From Emiliania huxleyi CCMP1516 (taxonomy: Eukaryota > Haptophyta > Isochrysidales > Noelaerhabdaceae), in assembly GCF_000372725.1 (NCBI RefSeq), contig NW_005202427.1:1090459-1154458 (forward strand): a stretch of DNA of 64,000 nt. The letters run 5' to 3'. The notes under the pieces were generated by a model. The model searched no databases. It saw nothing but the letters and a program-made list of their open reading frames with translations, and had not been told where the DNA came from. Position 1 is the stretch's first letter. The number at the start of each line of letters is the position of its first letter. The position numbers were made by a program, and so were the translations under genes. Positions 29,873 to 40,212 of the stretch are shown here, in pieces.

Positions 29873-30518
29873 GTAGGACGCGTTACTTCAGTCGAGGGCT
29901 CGAAGTCGAACGAAAGGACTATGAGCTCCGCACAATGTGACTGGTGACGCCTACGACTACCGGCGCTAGAGATGTTGCGCGCGCGGAGCGCGCCGGCTGT
30001 GGGTGGGCTCCTCTTGCCTGGGTTCGGACTTCTTGCGGGCGTTTGGTATGGTACTTCGGCCAACCCTTTTCGAGACCATACCCCCGTCTGCTGACAGACC
30101 CAGCCTCCCGGAGACCGGGGATGGGCGGTCAGGACCATACCCCCCCACCCTTTGGGCCGCGAGACTACCATACCATACCCCGCAAAAAGTTGGAACCCTG
30201 GGGGATGTTGGTTGGGTGCGAAAAGAAGAGACTCAGCAAGATGCGCCCGTCGCGCGCAGTCACGGACGGACGTGCAGCTCGATCAATCGTACTAAACAAA
30301 ATCAGACCCACAAAGAGTGGCCAATGGACAGCAAGCAACGATCACTAGTGACGCAAAGCCACAGAGGGCACAGCCCTAAGGTGGAGTCGCCCCCGCGTCT
30401 CGCGCGTACCGCCAAACGCAACACTCTCACCCCGCGACCGTCACGCTCGAACTCTCAGCAGACACACCGAAATTGAACACGCACCTAGACAGACGAACAC
30501 ACGAGGTCTTGGGGCACA
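29873..30518. other. Intergenic between two minus-strand genes
   Basis: Contains scattered copies of ACCATACCCC in both orientations (about 30045-30180) and one GCGCGCGGAGCGCGCC palindrome-like motif near 29980, related to the subterminal motif of the 58-62 kb transposon. No gene supported. Confidence 0.5.
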
Positions 30519-32123
30519 CTAGACAGACGTGGGCGTGTTGCATCCGGAGTAGTAGTCGTTCTTCTTGATGCACTCTTGGGTGGGGTTGCAGCACTCCGTG
30601 GGGCCGGCCCAGGGCTTGCTGTCGACAACGCCGCCGCACTGCTGGAAGTCTTGGACGCAGGTGCCGCCGGGAGTAACCGGTGAGGGGGGCGGCGAGGGCG
30701 GGTAGTCGTAGGTGCCGCCGAACTGGCAGTTGAGCGGGCTGACGTGGCCGTCGTCGTCAATCGCGCGTGCGGTGCCGTTGGCGACGGCGTTCAGCTTGCC
30801 GCCACGCTGCTTCGGGTAATAGTACTCCGCGTCGAGGTGGCACTCGATGGTCTCGTCCTCGACGGACGTGAGCTCAAACCGGTGCGGCGGCGTGCCGAGG
30901 TCGACATTTCCGAGATACCAGCCGGCGGAGGCGCCGTAGCCCATCTCGTGCTTGGTGCCGTCGTCGGCGACGTAGCTCATGCTTTGGATGGGGTACATGC
31001 TCGAGTACGTCAAGAACTGTATGAAGTACGAGCCGTCGTGGTTGTTCGTGAGGACATCGCCCTGCTTGAAGCCCGCCTCGATCGGCACGGTGTACTCGCT
31101 CCCGTCGTCTCCCTGGAGAGTGACCGGGCACGGCACCGCCTTCCACCAGGTCTTGCCGGCGTTAGCATTGGTCGCGGGGTCGAAGACATCCAGGTCGAGG
31201 TGGCCCGAGCCGCAGTTGCGCTTCTCGACCTCCGTTTTGCTGCCATCGCTGAAGCCATCGTAGCACTGGTCCGCAACCATCACGATGACGTCGTAGCCAA
31301 GCTCATCGATCTGCACGACTGCGCCGCCGTTCTGCAGAGCGCCCGTCTCCCTGTCGATGCCGGTGACCTCGCCAAAGAGCTGGAGGCACATGCCGCACGC
31401 GATCTTGCCGTCGTCTTTTGAGGCGGACCCCAGCCCCATCCATGTCGGGTCCGTGTTGAACTGCATGTAGGACAGGCCCGTCATCGAGTAGATCTTTGTG
31501 TTCTTGTCCGAGTAGATGCGCGGCACGGCGGCGTTCTGCCGGGTCGGGGTGATCTGAGACCCGTCAGGGTTGGTCCCAGGGTTGCGGAGCGAGTGGCAGA
31601 ACAGGGTCTGGTCGGGGTTGGAGGTCACGCCATTGGTCGACTGTGACATGACGACATGCGTCCCTCGCGCAGCCTGGAGGTAGCTGGCGCCTTGCTTGGT
31701 CCCTGGAACGGCGTAGTCGTAGCCGGAACCCTGACTGAGCTGCTTCCAGTTGGCGCCTCGCGCGTTGGGGCACGTGAAGGTGTGCTCGTCCATGAAGCCG
31801 ATAGGAAGCTCGTGACTGCCAGCGGGGTCGAGGTACAGCGTGTTGTTGCAGATGTTGCAGTCCAAGTAGTCGCCGATGCACTTGCCGTCGTCGGGCTTCA
31901 GGAACGGCGCCGGCCCAGGCGCAACGGGCGCGGCGGTCACGAGCGCTGACATGGCGAGCATGGCGTCTGCGGGCGGAGGCGTCGCGCTGAGCAGAGGTAC
32001 GAGGAGGGGTGGGATGCGCGGGGCGGCGCTGACCTGAGAGGACTGTTGACTTTCGAGGGTGAAGGAAGCAGTGGAGGAACTAAGCGCCGAGTTTTGGTGA
32101 AGGACGCTTTTGACCGCCGACAT
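30519..32123 (-). CDS. Expansin-like (DPBB) protein with C-terminal CBM1 cellulose-binding domain
   Basis: Up to 534 aa. The central region holds an expansin/RlpA-type double-psi barrel: CGMCLQLFGEV, GAVVQIDELGYDVIVMVADQC, and SGHLDLDVFD, with paired Cys. The adjoining WWKAVPCPVTLQ block is also expansin-like. After a Pro-rich linker (PPSPPPSPVTPGG) comes a CBM1-type module: QQCGGVVDSKPWAGPTECC and NDYYSGCN, with Cys pattern and aromatic residues of fungal CBM1. Together they suggest a secreted protein that binds and loosens polysaccharide. The N-terminal region before KPDDGKC contains hydrophobic stretches; a start at an internal Met with leader MLAMSALVTAAPVAPG is as likely as 32123. A 5' intron is possible near 32045. 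Confidence 0.8.
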   Translation of the reverse strand: MSAVKSVLHQNSALSSSTASFTLESQQSSQVSAAPRIPPLLVPLLSATPPPADAMLAMSALVTAAPVAPGPAPFLKPDDGKCIGDYLDCNICNNTLYLDPAGSHELPIGFMDEHTFTCPNARGANWKQLSQGSGYDYAVPGTKQGASYLQAARGTHVVMSQSTNGVTSNPDQTLFCHSLRNPGTNPDGSQITPTRQNAAVPRIYSDKNTKIYSMTGLSYMQFNTDPTWMGLGSASKDDGKIACGMCLQLFGEVTGIDRETGALQNGGAVVQIDELGYDVIVMVADQCYDGFSDGSKTEVEKRNCGSGHLDLDVFDPATNANAGKTWWKAVPCPVTLQGDDGSEYTVPIEAGFKQGDVLTNNHDGSYFIQFLTYSSMYPIQSMSYVADDGTKHEMGYGASAGWYLGNVDLGTPPHRFELTSVEDETIECHLDAEYYYPKQRGGKLNAVANGTARAIDDDGHVSPLNCQFGGTYDYPPSPPPSPVTPGGTCVQDFQQCGGVVDSKPWAGPTECCNPTQECIKKNDYYSGCNTPTSV

Positions 32124-33100
32124 TTGATCTTTTTTTTGACAACACGCTCTGCCCTTGTGGCGCCTGCCAAATTGCGAGTGCCACTACCTCCGCCGCCCCC
32201 CTCGGCATCGCCCCACCGTCCGCCCCACCGTCCGTTGCGCGTTGGCATCCCGCCACCCTCGCCCTCCCCGCCACCGCAGCTGCCACGGTGCGGAAACGAG
32301 AGGGGCAAAATCGCAGCCTCAAATGGCGGGCCTATTTGACAGTCGTCCCGGCTCCGGCCAAGCCCCAATCGGGTCCTTTCATACCAGATCTGGGCCAAGT
32401 GAAGCCTAAGTGAGTAGGCACACGCCGCGGGTGAGCACCGGAATCTCTCGGCCACTCACTTCCGCAGGTCGCCGCCTGCTGGCGCAGCGCCCGGATGGGC
32501 CATATCGAGCGGCGGGCGCAGATCTACGCGGCACTGTATTGGGAGCGGGTTGTTTCGCCCCAAGTGCGAGCACAAATGATGTGCGCGGCCGGCAAGGCGC
32601 TCTGCGACGCCAGCCAACTCGCGCTGTCGACCTCAGACGGCTTGGCTCGGCAGGGCGGTGACAGCGACCGCACGCGAGCTGCACCACACCGCCCGCCTCT
32701 AGGCAAAACATGCCGTCGGAAAGCGCTGCGGAACAGCAGCCGTGGGCGCTCCGCGTTTTGGGTGCTCCAGCGTTCTGCGCGAGCATCTTCGCACGATACG
32801 CTCGGCTTGTCTGGTGAACTCGAGCGAGAACACACACACAACACACAACTCCGAGCAGCTGCTCACGCGCGCGCGCCTCTCGCCTCCTGTTCAGTCCCAG
32901 GGACGGTTTGTGTAGTATTACCTTTAATAAACCAACCAGGCCCTCTAATGAGCCACATGCCCCGCATAAAGTACGTACCAGGACAAGCTAGTATCTGCAT
33001 AGTGCAGGGCACAGCGGGAACCAGGGCGCGGGCCGCGCGCGTGTGTGCAGTGTGGGTGGGGGCACACTCACACGCTAGACTGTGCCGGTATGTACGGATT
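32124..33100. other. Intergenic between two minus-strand genes
   Basis: Long open frames on both strands lack any domain. Near 32160-32330 there is a short tandem CCGTCCGCCCCA duplication. No gene supported. Confidence 0.45.
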
Positions 33101-33916
33101 CTACTGAAACGCCACCGGCTGGTCGCACCAGCCGCTAGCGCGCAGCCTGTGCCGGACAGGCTCCGCCGCCCACGGCTGCTTGAGCGTCTTCTTTGCGTAC
33201 GCAACCAGCGCGTGCGCCTCTGCCATCTCGAGGCGCAGCTCGTCCGTCGGCGCGGTGTACGGCATGATGTCGCCCGTCGCCGAGTTGATGCCCACGGTGG
33301 TGAACTCGACCGTGAACTTGTAGGAGCCGGGGGCAGGCGCGTCGGAGCCGCCTGCGCGCGGCTCCACAAAGGAGAGGCGCATCGGCGTGCGAGCATTGCA
33401 CGCGACGAGCAGCATGTTGGACATGCGTCGCGCGCCCCTGATGCGGAGCGCGCCGACGCCGTGGGTAGGCCGCGACTCGTGCAGCGACACGATCCACGCG
33501 GCGTGCTCCTGCGAGAAGATGGTGAGTGTGTGCGCCCGCTGCCAGTGGTCCTCCTTGACCGCGATCTTGGCCTTTGTGCCGCTCGGAGGAGTAGAGAAGT
33601 ACTGCAGCAGCGCGAGCGCATACTCGCGCAGGGAGGCCTCCTCGACCAGGACAGCAAGCCCAAACATCGGGCCGGTCCTCTCGATCACCTTGAAGGCGAT
33701 CTGGTCGCGCATCCTGGTCACGACGTAGAAAAAGGATGGCGGGAGACGTTCGCGCTGCGCGTGAAAGGCCCGAACAAACCGCTCGGGGATGTTGTCGAGG
33801 GGCTCCCACGTCCAACCATCGACCTCGTAGTCTTCCCAAGCGGTCAGAAGCTCGATCCCCCCAGCTCTCTGCCGCCACGCGATGACCTTCTTGACGTTGT
33901 AGCTCTCTGGCAGCAA
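33101..33916 (-). CDS. Chromodomain-containing protein
   Basis: Single exon, 271 aa. Residues 6-60 read YNVKKVIAWRQRAGG, ELLTAWEDYEVDGWTWEPLDNI, the chromodomain pattern with the aromatic cage positions (Tyr, Trp, Trp). Such domains bind methylated histone tails. The remaining ~200 residues contain no domain I recognise; the strands TLTIFSQEHAAWIVSL and YKFTVEFTTVGI suggest a folded beta-rich part. It may be a chromatin reader or a chromodomain relic of a retrotransposon integrase, but no integrase or RT motifs are nearby, so a host gene is favoured. Confidence 0.72.
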   Translation of the reverse strand: MLPESYNVKKVIAWRQRAGGIELLTAWEDYEVDGWTWEPLDNIPERFVRAFHAQRERLPPSFFYVVTRMRDQIAFKVIERTGPMFGLAVLVEEASLREYALALLQYFSTPPSGTKAKIAVKEDHWQRAHTLTIFSQEHAAWIVSLHESRPTHGVGALRIRGARRMSNMLLVACNARTPMRLSFVEPRAGGSDAPAPGSYKFTVEFTTVGINSATGDIMPYTAPTDELRLEMAEAHALVAYAKKTLKQPWAAEPVRHRLRASGWCDQPVAFQ

Positions 33917-34591
33917 AGGCCGCTTTCGGCCCCGCCCGGACCTGCAGCGGTTTTGGTTGGATTCCGTGAGATACCGATTTTTCTGTCACTGAATAATTGG
34001 CGTAGTGCTTGCCATGAGGGTGCTGAGGGTTGGGGGGGCGGTGGTATGCGCCACATAAATCGGGAAGTACCATCCTGTGCGCCGCAAAGGCCGATCGCGC
34101 CCGACGGTGGGGCGGCTCACCGCACACACATAGTTGCGAGGCCGAGCCCGCCGGGCGCGTAGAGCCGAGTGGCCGGGGGGGAGGCGGACCAGGGAAACCG
34201 CGCGCGGGAGTACGAGGTGACATGTGGCGCGGGCACGGCGGGGGAGACGGCGCGGTGCTAGGGGCGCGGAGCGCACATTTTAGCGCAGAAAAGGGCCTTA
34301 TGAGTGGGAAAGGCGGACCAAGTTCCAGCCGCACCGTGGCCGCCGCCCACGTTTGTACCTCTACAGGGTTGAGTCCGACGAACGACGCACGTGCTCCAAG
34401 TGACCTTCCAAACGAACAAACCGAAAGGAAAACGACAGGCAGATCTCACCGCCTTCCGCAGTGTCTGCTGGAAGGCGCGAGAGGGCCGACGAGGCGCGAG
34501 AGGGAAACCCGATGTCGCGGGAAACCGCCAAGACCGCGATCGAGCCGTCCCAAGAGGACGTGCCAAACGGTGCCGCGGCTTGGGTGGCTCA

Positions 34592-35826
34592 CTAGAGGTC
34601 GATGCCGCGCTCCTCGCACACGGCCACCAGCTCAGGCTGCTTCTTGCTGCCCACGACGAGCGTCTGCACGCGAGGGGAGGTGCGATGAGCATTGGGCCGG
34701 GGAGGGGCGTGTGGCGAGGGGGCGGGGCGTCTCGCGCCTTCATGCTCGGGGCGGCCCCCTCCTTGAGGGCGGCGGCCAGCGCCTTGCAACCCTCGTCGCC
34801 AATCTGGTTGCCTTCGAGATCGAGGAACTCGAGCCGCGGCGCTGCTCCCTCCTTGCCGAGGGCGGCGGCCAGCGCCTTGCAACCCTCGTCGCCAATCTTG
34901 TTGTTGCTGAGATAGAGCGTCCCGAGCCGCGGCGCTGCCCCGCTCGCGAGGACCTCCGCCAGCTGCGCCGCCTCCGCGTCGCCCCAGTCGAGGCTGGTGT
35001 AGTCCAGCACGGTAGCCTTGCCAAACTGCTCCTTGAAGGCGGCCTCGTACAGCCGCTTCACCAGCGGCTTGTCGTCCTTGCCGTTGGTGAAGCTCTTCGT
35101 CTCCAGCTCCGCCGCGAACACAGACGGCAGCAGCGGAGGGCGCCGGCCGCCGCTCTGGGTGCAGTCGCCGGTGAGGCTGTGGAAGCCGTACTCCTCGCCG
35201 TCGCGCATCTGGCCGAGGTCGAGCGAGAGGAAGCCGTCCTTGGTCAGGCTCGCCCAGGCGTTCTCGGTGTAGCACCAGCCGCGGTCAAAGTACTTGGCCA
35301 CGTTGGTGCCCTCGGCGTGGTCCTCCGCCTCGTGGCCGTCCGGGAAGGAGGTCAGCCGCAGCACGAATGTCTGCGGGTGGGAGTAGAGCGTGCCGAGGCA
35401 GCCCAGCCCCTGCTTGAAGAGCGCGTTCTGCTCCTCGGTGCGCACGACGCCGTTGGCGGGGTCGGGGTGCTGGTGCAGCGAACCGAAGTCCCAAAAGACG
35501 CCGAGCCGCGGGATGTACTCAGCGGTGAGCAGGGCCCTGAGCGCCCTCGCGACGCGGGCGAGGTTGGCTCCCCGCGGGTCGGGGTGGTCCTTGGTCAGCC
35601 ACGGGTAGGAGAGCGCGGCGACGGGAAGGAAAACGGCATCCTCATGGATTGCCTTGACGAGGTCAGCGAGGGAGAGGAAGGCCTCTTCGGGCAGCGCCTG
35701 GCGGTGAGTGAGGGTGCCGCCCGCCTCGGCGTGGCGGATGATCCACTGCGCGTCGAGGAGGGCGACGGCGCTGCTCGCGAGGACCGGCTCCAGGTCGCCG
35801 CCGCCGCGCTTGCGCCACTTCTCCAT
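34592..35826 (-). CDS. SWL/HPDP...RGWC family protein fused to leucine-rich repeats
   Basis: Two exons, complement(34592..34663, 34738..35826), 386 aa; the 74-bp GC-AG intron joins SMK to TLVVGSKKQ in frame. The N-terminal ~250 residues repeat the family blocks of the gene at 14141: LPVAALSYPWLTKDHPDPRG, LGVFWDFGSLHQ and YFDRGWCYTENAW. The C-terminal part has NLRC3/ribonuclease-inhibitor-type LRRs: LGTLYLSNNKIGDEGCKALAAAL and LEFLDLEGNQIGDEGCKALAAAL. The architecture of a putative signalling domain followed by LRRs resembles NLR-type receptors without a nucleotide-binding domain. Met 35826 (MEKWRKRGG) was chosen; the frame runs on to 36021, where it enters repeat A. Role in recognition is inferred only. 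Confidence 0.75.
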
Positions 35827-35946
35827 CCTCGCAAATCGCTGCCCGCCACGGCCGAGGCGACGGCCGCTCTCGCCGACCTCGAGGCGGCCGAGGCTGCGGA
35901 GGAGCGCGCCCGTGCGCCTGTCAACTTCCCGAAGAACTACCTCCCT

Positions 35947-36140
35947 GTAGCTCTTTGTGTTGCGATGCTTCCTGGCGAGAGAGTGCTGGGCTTTCCGGCC
36001 CACACTCGGCTCTTGAGGCATTTATCGGCATTAATATGCCGTAGGGACACACAGCAAGGAGAGTAGTGTCTACGCGCGCACACGCCCGAGTGCCAATTTG
36101 GCTACGGGTTAGGGTTGCGTTGTCCTAACGCCTCCGTCCG
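35947..36140. repeat. Repeat A, copy 1 (194 bp)
   Basis: Begins GTAGCTCTTTGTGTTGCG and ends CTCCGTCCG; essentially identical to 36515-36708. It lies immediately upstream of the LRR-fusion gene start. Confidence 0.9.
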
Positions 36141-36290
36141 TCCTGGACGGGCGTTGGCGCGTGCATATCCCACCGCTAAGCTAGCGACACTACTGCTAAT
36201 GCTGGCCTCGTCCCCTCAAGTTGAGCAGCTTGGCCTTGCCATACGGTTCGACTGCTCAGACACTGGAGGAGATAAGGGGATGGTGGTGGG

Positions 36291-36517
36291 TAGAAGAATG
36301 CGGAACGAGCAGCCAGAAGCAGTCGCGCGAGTCAGAGTCGGGCACGAGACGTCGAGCATCGAAACCGTCCGTTTCGTGCGCCCGTCCCCAATACAGGATT
36401 CCCCTGTCAGGGTGTGAACATCGTGCACTCGATGGTTTTCCCCGGCCCATGCCGGGTACTCTCCAGTCGAATCTGACGTTTGGCTACACTAGTAGAGCCG
36501 TGGGCTCATTTCACGTA
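36291..36517. repeat. Repeat B, copy 1 (227 bp)
   Basis: Begins TAGAAGAATGCGGAACGAG and ends GGCTCATTTCACGTA; matches 38231-38457 with no difference noticed. Its last three bases overlap the start of repeat A copy 2. Confidence 0.9.
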
Positions 36518-36708
36518 GCTCTTTGTGTTGCGATGCTTCCTGGCGAGAGAGTGCTGGGCTTTCCGGCCCACACTCGGCTCTTGAGGCATTTATCGGCATT
36601 AATATGCCGTAGGGACACACAGCAAGGAGAGTAGTGTCTACGCGCGCACACGCCCGAGTGCCAATTTGGCTACGGGTTAGGGTTGCGTTGTCCTAACGCC
36701 TCCGTCCG
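36515..36708. repeat. Repeat A, copy 2 (194 bp)
   Basis: Same sequence as 35947-36140, here directly abutting repeat B on its left and the ~164-bp satellite on its right. Confidence 0.9.
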
Positions 36709-36710
36709 AG

Positions 36711-37540
36711 CTCACGCAGACCACGTCGAGCCCATGTCCGACATCTCGCTCGAGCTCGCCCGAGCTCGCCCGAGATCGCGATCTCGTCACGAGATGAAGG
36801 AGAGTAGGCGGCGGCGGCGCTGCCAGCGCGCCCCACGCCTCGCCAAAGCCTCGACGGCGTGATGATCGACATCAGCTCACGCAGACCACGTCGAGTCCAT
36901 GTCCAACCTCTCGCTCAAGATCACCCGAGATCACCGAGCTCGCGATCTCGTCACGAGATGAAGGAGAGTAGGCGGCGGCGGCGCTGCCAGCGCGCCCCGC
37001 GCCTCGCCAAAGTCTCGACGGCGTGATGATCGACATCAGCTCACGCAGACCACGTCGAGTCCATGTCCGACATCTCGCTCGAGATCACCCGAGATCACCG
37101 AGATCGCGATCTCGTCACGAGATGAAGGAGAGTAGGCGGCGGCGGCGCTGCCAGCGCGCCCCACGCCTCGCCAAAGTCTCGACGGCGTGATGATCGACAT
37201 CAGCTCACGCAGACCACGTCGAGTCCATGTCCAACCTCTCGCTCGAGATCACCCGAGATCACCGAGCTCGCGATCTCGTCACGAGATGAAGGATAGTAGG
37301 CGGCGGCGGCGCTGCCATCGCGCCCCATGCCTCGCCAACGCCTCGACGGCGTGATGATCGACATCAGCTCACGCAGACCACGTCGAGTCCATGTCCGACA
37401 TCTCGCTCGAGCTCGCCCGAGCTCGCCCGAGCTCGCGATCCCGCCTCGAGATGAAGGAGAGCAGGCGGCGGCGGCGCTGCCAGCGCACCACACGCCTCGC
37501 CAACGCCACGACGGCGTGATGATCGAGATTGAACCGCGCC
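36711..37540. repeat. Satellite of ~164-bp units, about five copies
   Basis: Units start with CTCACGCAGACCACGTCGAG at 36711, 36876, 37040, 37204 and 37378 (spacing 165, 164, 164, 174). Each unit holds a GAGATCACC/CGAGCTCGCC sub-repeat, ATCTCGTCACGAGAT palindrome and GGCGGCGGCG run. Diverged unit fragments continue to about 37745. Confidence 0.9.
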
Positions 37541-38230
37541 CCAACACGGTCCAGCTCGCGCCCGCTATCGAGGCTCGCGGTCGAGCTCGCAGCTGTGCAG
37601 GCCTGTTCCCTCTGCGGCCTCAGTGGCCTGCGCAGCGCGCTGCTGATGGCGGAATAAGAGCGACCTCGTTCACGACGTGCCGTGCGCCTCGTCAGAGCCA
37701 CGACGGCGTGACGCCGTAGAGCCGAGCACGTCGAGTCCGTACGCAGCATCTCACCAGCTCCTGTTCAGTCAGCGGCCTCAGCGGCTTGTGCGGCGCTTGG
37801 CTCCGTGACCTGAGGCAAACCCCTTGCTGCACCAGTGCCAGCTCCGACAGGTGCAAGACAGCGCCGCTGTCTGATGCTGCCACTCACCGCCTCTAGCATC
37901 CCCGTCACTCCCTGTGCACTTCGCCCATGCCTGACGGGAGCTCCTCATGCCCTCTCCCCATGCCTGACGGGAGCTCCTGCATGCCCTCTCCCCCGACGAG
38001 GCGCCTCAGTCCGCGTACTCCGCGTCCGTTGCGAGGTGACGGACGGCGCGACCACCTCCGCACGCACGTCTACACCGCCTTCTTGATTCCATCCACCAGC
38101 GGAAAATCAAGCGATGTGATCCCAGAAGGCTTGCGTGATGCGTCGTCATGACGGGTGTCACTGCCGCGGCGCCGCGCCGCGTGCCGCGTCGTCGCGCCCT
38201 GTGACGAAGGATCCGGGACAGTACTGGCCA

Positions 38231-38457
38231 TAGAAGAATGCGGAACGAGCAGCCAGAAGCAGTCGCGCGAGTCAGAGTCGGGCACGAGACGTCGAGCATC
38301 GAAACCGTCCGTTTCGTGCGCCCGTCCCCAATACAGGATTCCCCTGTCAGGGTGTGAACATCGTGCACTCGATGGTTTTCCCCGGCCCATGCCGGGTACT
38401 CTCCAGTCGAATCTGACGTTTGGCTACACTAGTAGAGCCGTGGGCTCATTTCACGTA
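38231..38457. repeat. Repeat B, copy 2 (227 bp)
   Basis: Direct repeat of 36291-36517, 1.94 kb downstream, with the satellite array between the two copies. Confidence 0.9.
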
Positions 38458-39429
38458 TCGGAGTTTTGCGCTATTGAAGAGGTGTGAACGTGAACAGAGT
38501 CATACCGCACCGTGGCTCGTTACGGCACGCATGGGGGGCCTCCCGGACGTATGACCCTAGCCCAATAAGTCCCACAGAGCACATTTCGATTTTTGACAGA
38601 ATTAAATGCACTGCCCCCGCACGGTACTAACTATCGTAGTTTTGTGCCGGGTGCCCTTCACGGCACCACACCGCCGCAAGACAGCCCGAGATTAGCCTAG
38701 CAGCGAGTGGGCATCGCCTGCCGGTCGGCTGGGCACGAGCCAAGCACTTGGGCGGCCGTCAACCGAGTCCGAGCGGCGCCTGAGGTGGGTGCCACGGCGT
38801 CTGCACGAAGGCGTGGCAGGGTGAGGATCCAGGAGTGGTGAACGCCTCCCCGTCGGGCGCGCGGCGCGCCGGATGGTCCGCCGAGGCCGCAGCCGCCCCG
38901 GCGGCGGCGATGGGGGCGGCGGGGCCGACCCGGCCGGCGTTTGTCGGCTCCACCTACAGAAGAGCAGTCTCTGTGGGTCGACGATACTAACTCGGTAGTA
39001 ACGCGGAGCGGTGCTGTGCGGCGCCGAGTTGTGCGCGAGGCGACCTCCTGAGGCTACCTGAGCTGGCAATGGATGCCACCAGGACGCACGGCTAGCAGGA
39101 GCCAGTCAGGCATGCCCTGCTGTGGAGCAGAGCTGGCTGGCGCACCGGCGATACTGACTCAGCGCGCCGCGAGAGGCGAATCTGGGCGACTTTGGAGGCG
39201 CAGTTCTCGAGCTTGCCGTCGACGATTGATGTCGGGTAAATTGTCACTGCCGTCCGGGAAGGTCTTCTCTCAACAGGCCGAGCGCCGTGGCCTGGCTCGG
39301 CTCGCCGCGGACGGCACGAATTTATCGCGCACAAAACTCCCGAGACCTCGATACTAACAAAACTCCGATACAGGAGGTACCTAGGTACCGTTCTCCAAGA
39401 ACGGCACTCACCTGTACGCCCACACACCG
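38458..39429. other. Intergenic, one possible minus-strand exon
   Basis: The minus-strand frame 38759-38953 (EPTNAGRVGPAAPIAAAGAAAA...PWHPPQAPLGLG) follows a TAG acceptor-like site and could be a terminal exon; the evidence is weak. Several GATACTAAC motifs are scattered here. Confidence 0.3.
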
Positions 39430-40003
39430 TCGCGGGGTGGCACGGCACGAAGCCGGAGAACGCGACCATCTCGGGCGACAAGGAGAACTTCTACAACACG
39501 ATCGCCCAGGCGCTCACGGCCGACAACAAAAGCCTGACCCCAACGGCTGTGGGCGCGTCAAGCTCCTCGACTGGATCCGCAAGCGACGCCCTGACCTCCT
39601 ACCCGTCGCTCGCCTCATCATGGGCACGCCCAGCTTCATCCGCCTTGTCAAGGCCGAGGGCGCCTTGCGGCTGCCTTCCGCCGACGGCGGTGACCTGGAC
39701 TTCTCCGCCGCCGATTGGGACCCACTCAGCCTCGAGTGCCCCGACTACAACGACCCCAACTACGCCAAGTCCGCCTGCCTACTCCGGACCAAAGGGACAG
39801 CAGGCGGCGGGCAGCACACAGCCCGCGCCGCCCGCAGAGCCGCCCGAGCCGCCGGCGCCTCCGAGCCGCTGGTCGGCCATCGCGGCGGTCCTCTCGTTGC
39901 AGAGCTCGGCCGAGAGCGCGCCCGCCGAGGCGGGGCAGGCCGAGGCGTGGCAGCGCTTCCTCGACGGCGCGACGCCGGTCATTTTGCGGCTCCTGGTGGT
40001 GTA
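39430..40003 (+). pseudogene. Frame-broken gene of unknown family
   Basis: Protein-like sequence switches frame twice. Frame 1 (from 39436) reads WHGTKPENATISGDKENFYN and TIAQALTADNK. Frame 2 (about 39540-39800) reads CGRVKLLDWIRKRRPDLLP, IMGTPSFIRLVKAE, LECPDYNDPNYAK. Frame 1 resumes with PPAPPSRWSAIAAVLSLQ to a stop at 40003. No splice sites explain the two switches well. It is either a decaying gene or one with two sequencing indels. I do not recognise the family; the upstream end is not defined. Confidence 0.45.
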
Positions 40004-40212
40004 GGGAGCACACTCGGCCACAGTGTGTTTTACACCGTCACAGATTGAGACGCGGCGCTTTTAACCAAAGCGTGTTCCGTGCACTCCGTAATTAACCGGA
40101 ACAGGATGCCTATCGGGCTAAGATCCGAGTCGTTCACTGCCCTGGCCAAAGGGTTCTTACGCACAGTCTCTTACGCACAGCTGAAGCTGCCGAACAGTGG
40201 GGTTTCTTGCAC

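Noticed and set aside
33101..33916. Chromodomain as part of a chromoviral retrotransposon
   Set aside because: No integrase, RNase H or reverse transcriptase motifs are found in the surrounding sequence.
36105..36118. Telomere-like GGGTTAGGG in repeat A
   Set aside because: Only about one and a half units and present in both copies of an interspersed repeat, so not a telomere or clear interstitial telomere.
36291..38457. LTR retrotransposon bounded by repeat B
   Set aside because: No TG...CA ends, no primer-binding site or polypurine tract recognised, no target duplication and no gag/pol coding inside; kept only as a repeat mosaic.
38986..39358. TACTAAC motifs as yeast-type branch points
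   Set aside because: They lie outside supported introns and the known short introns here lack them; a few copies in locally AT-richer DNA are expected by chance.
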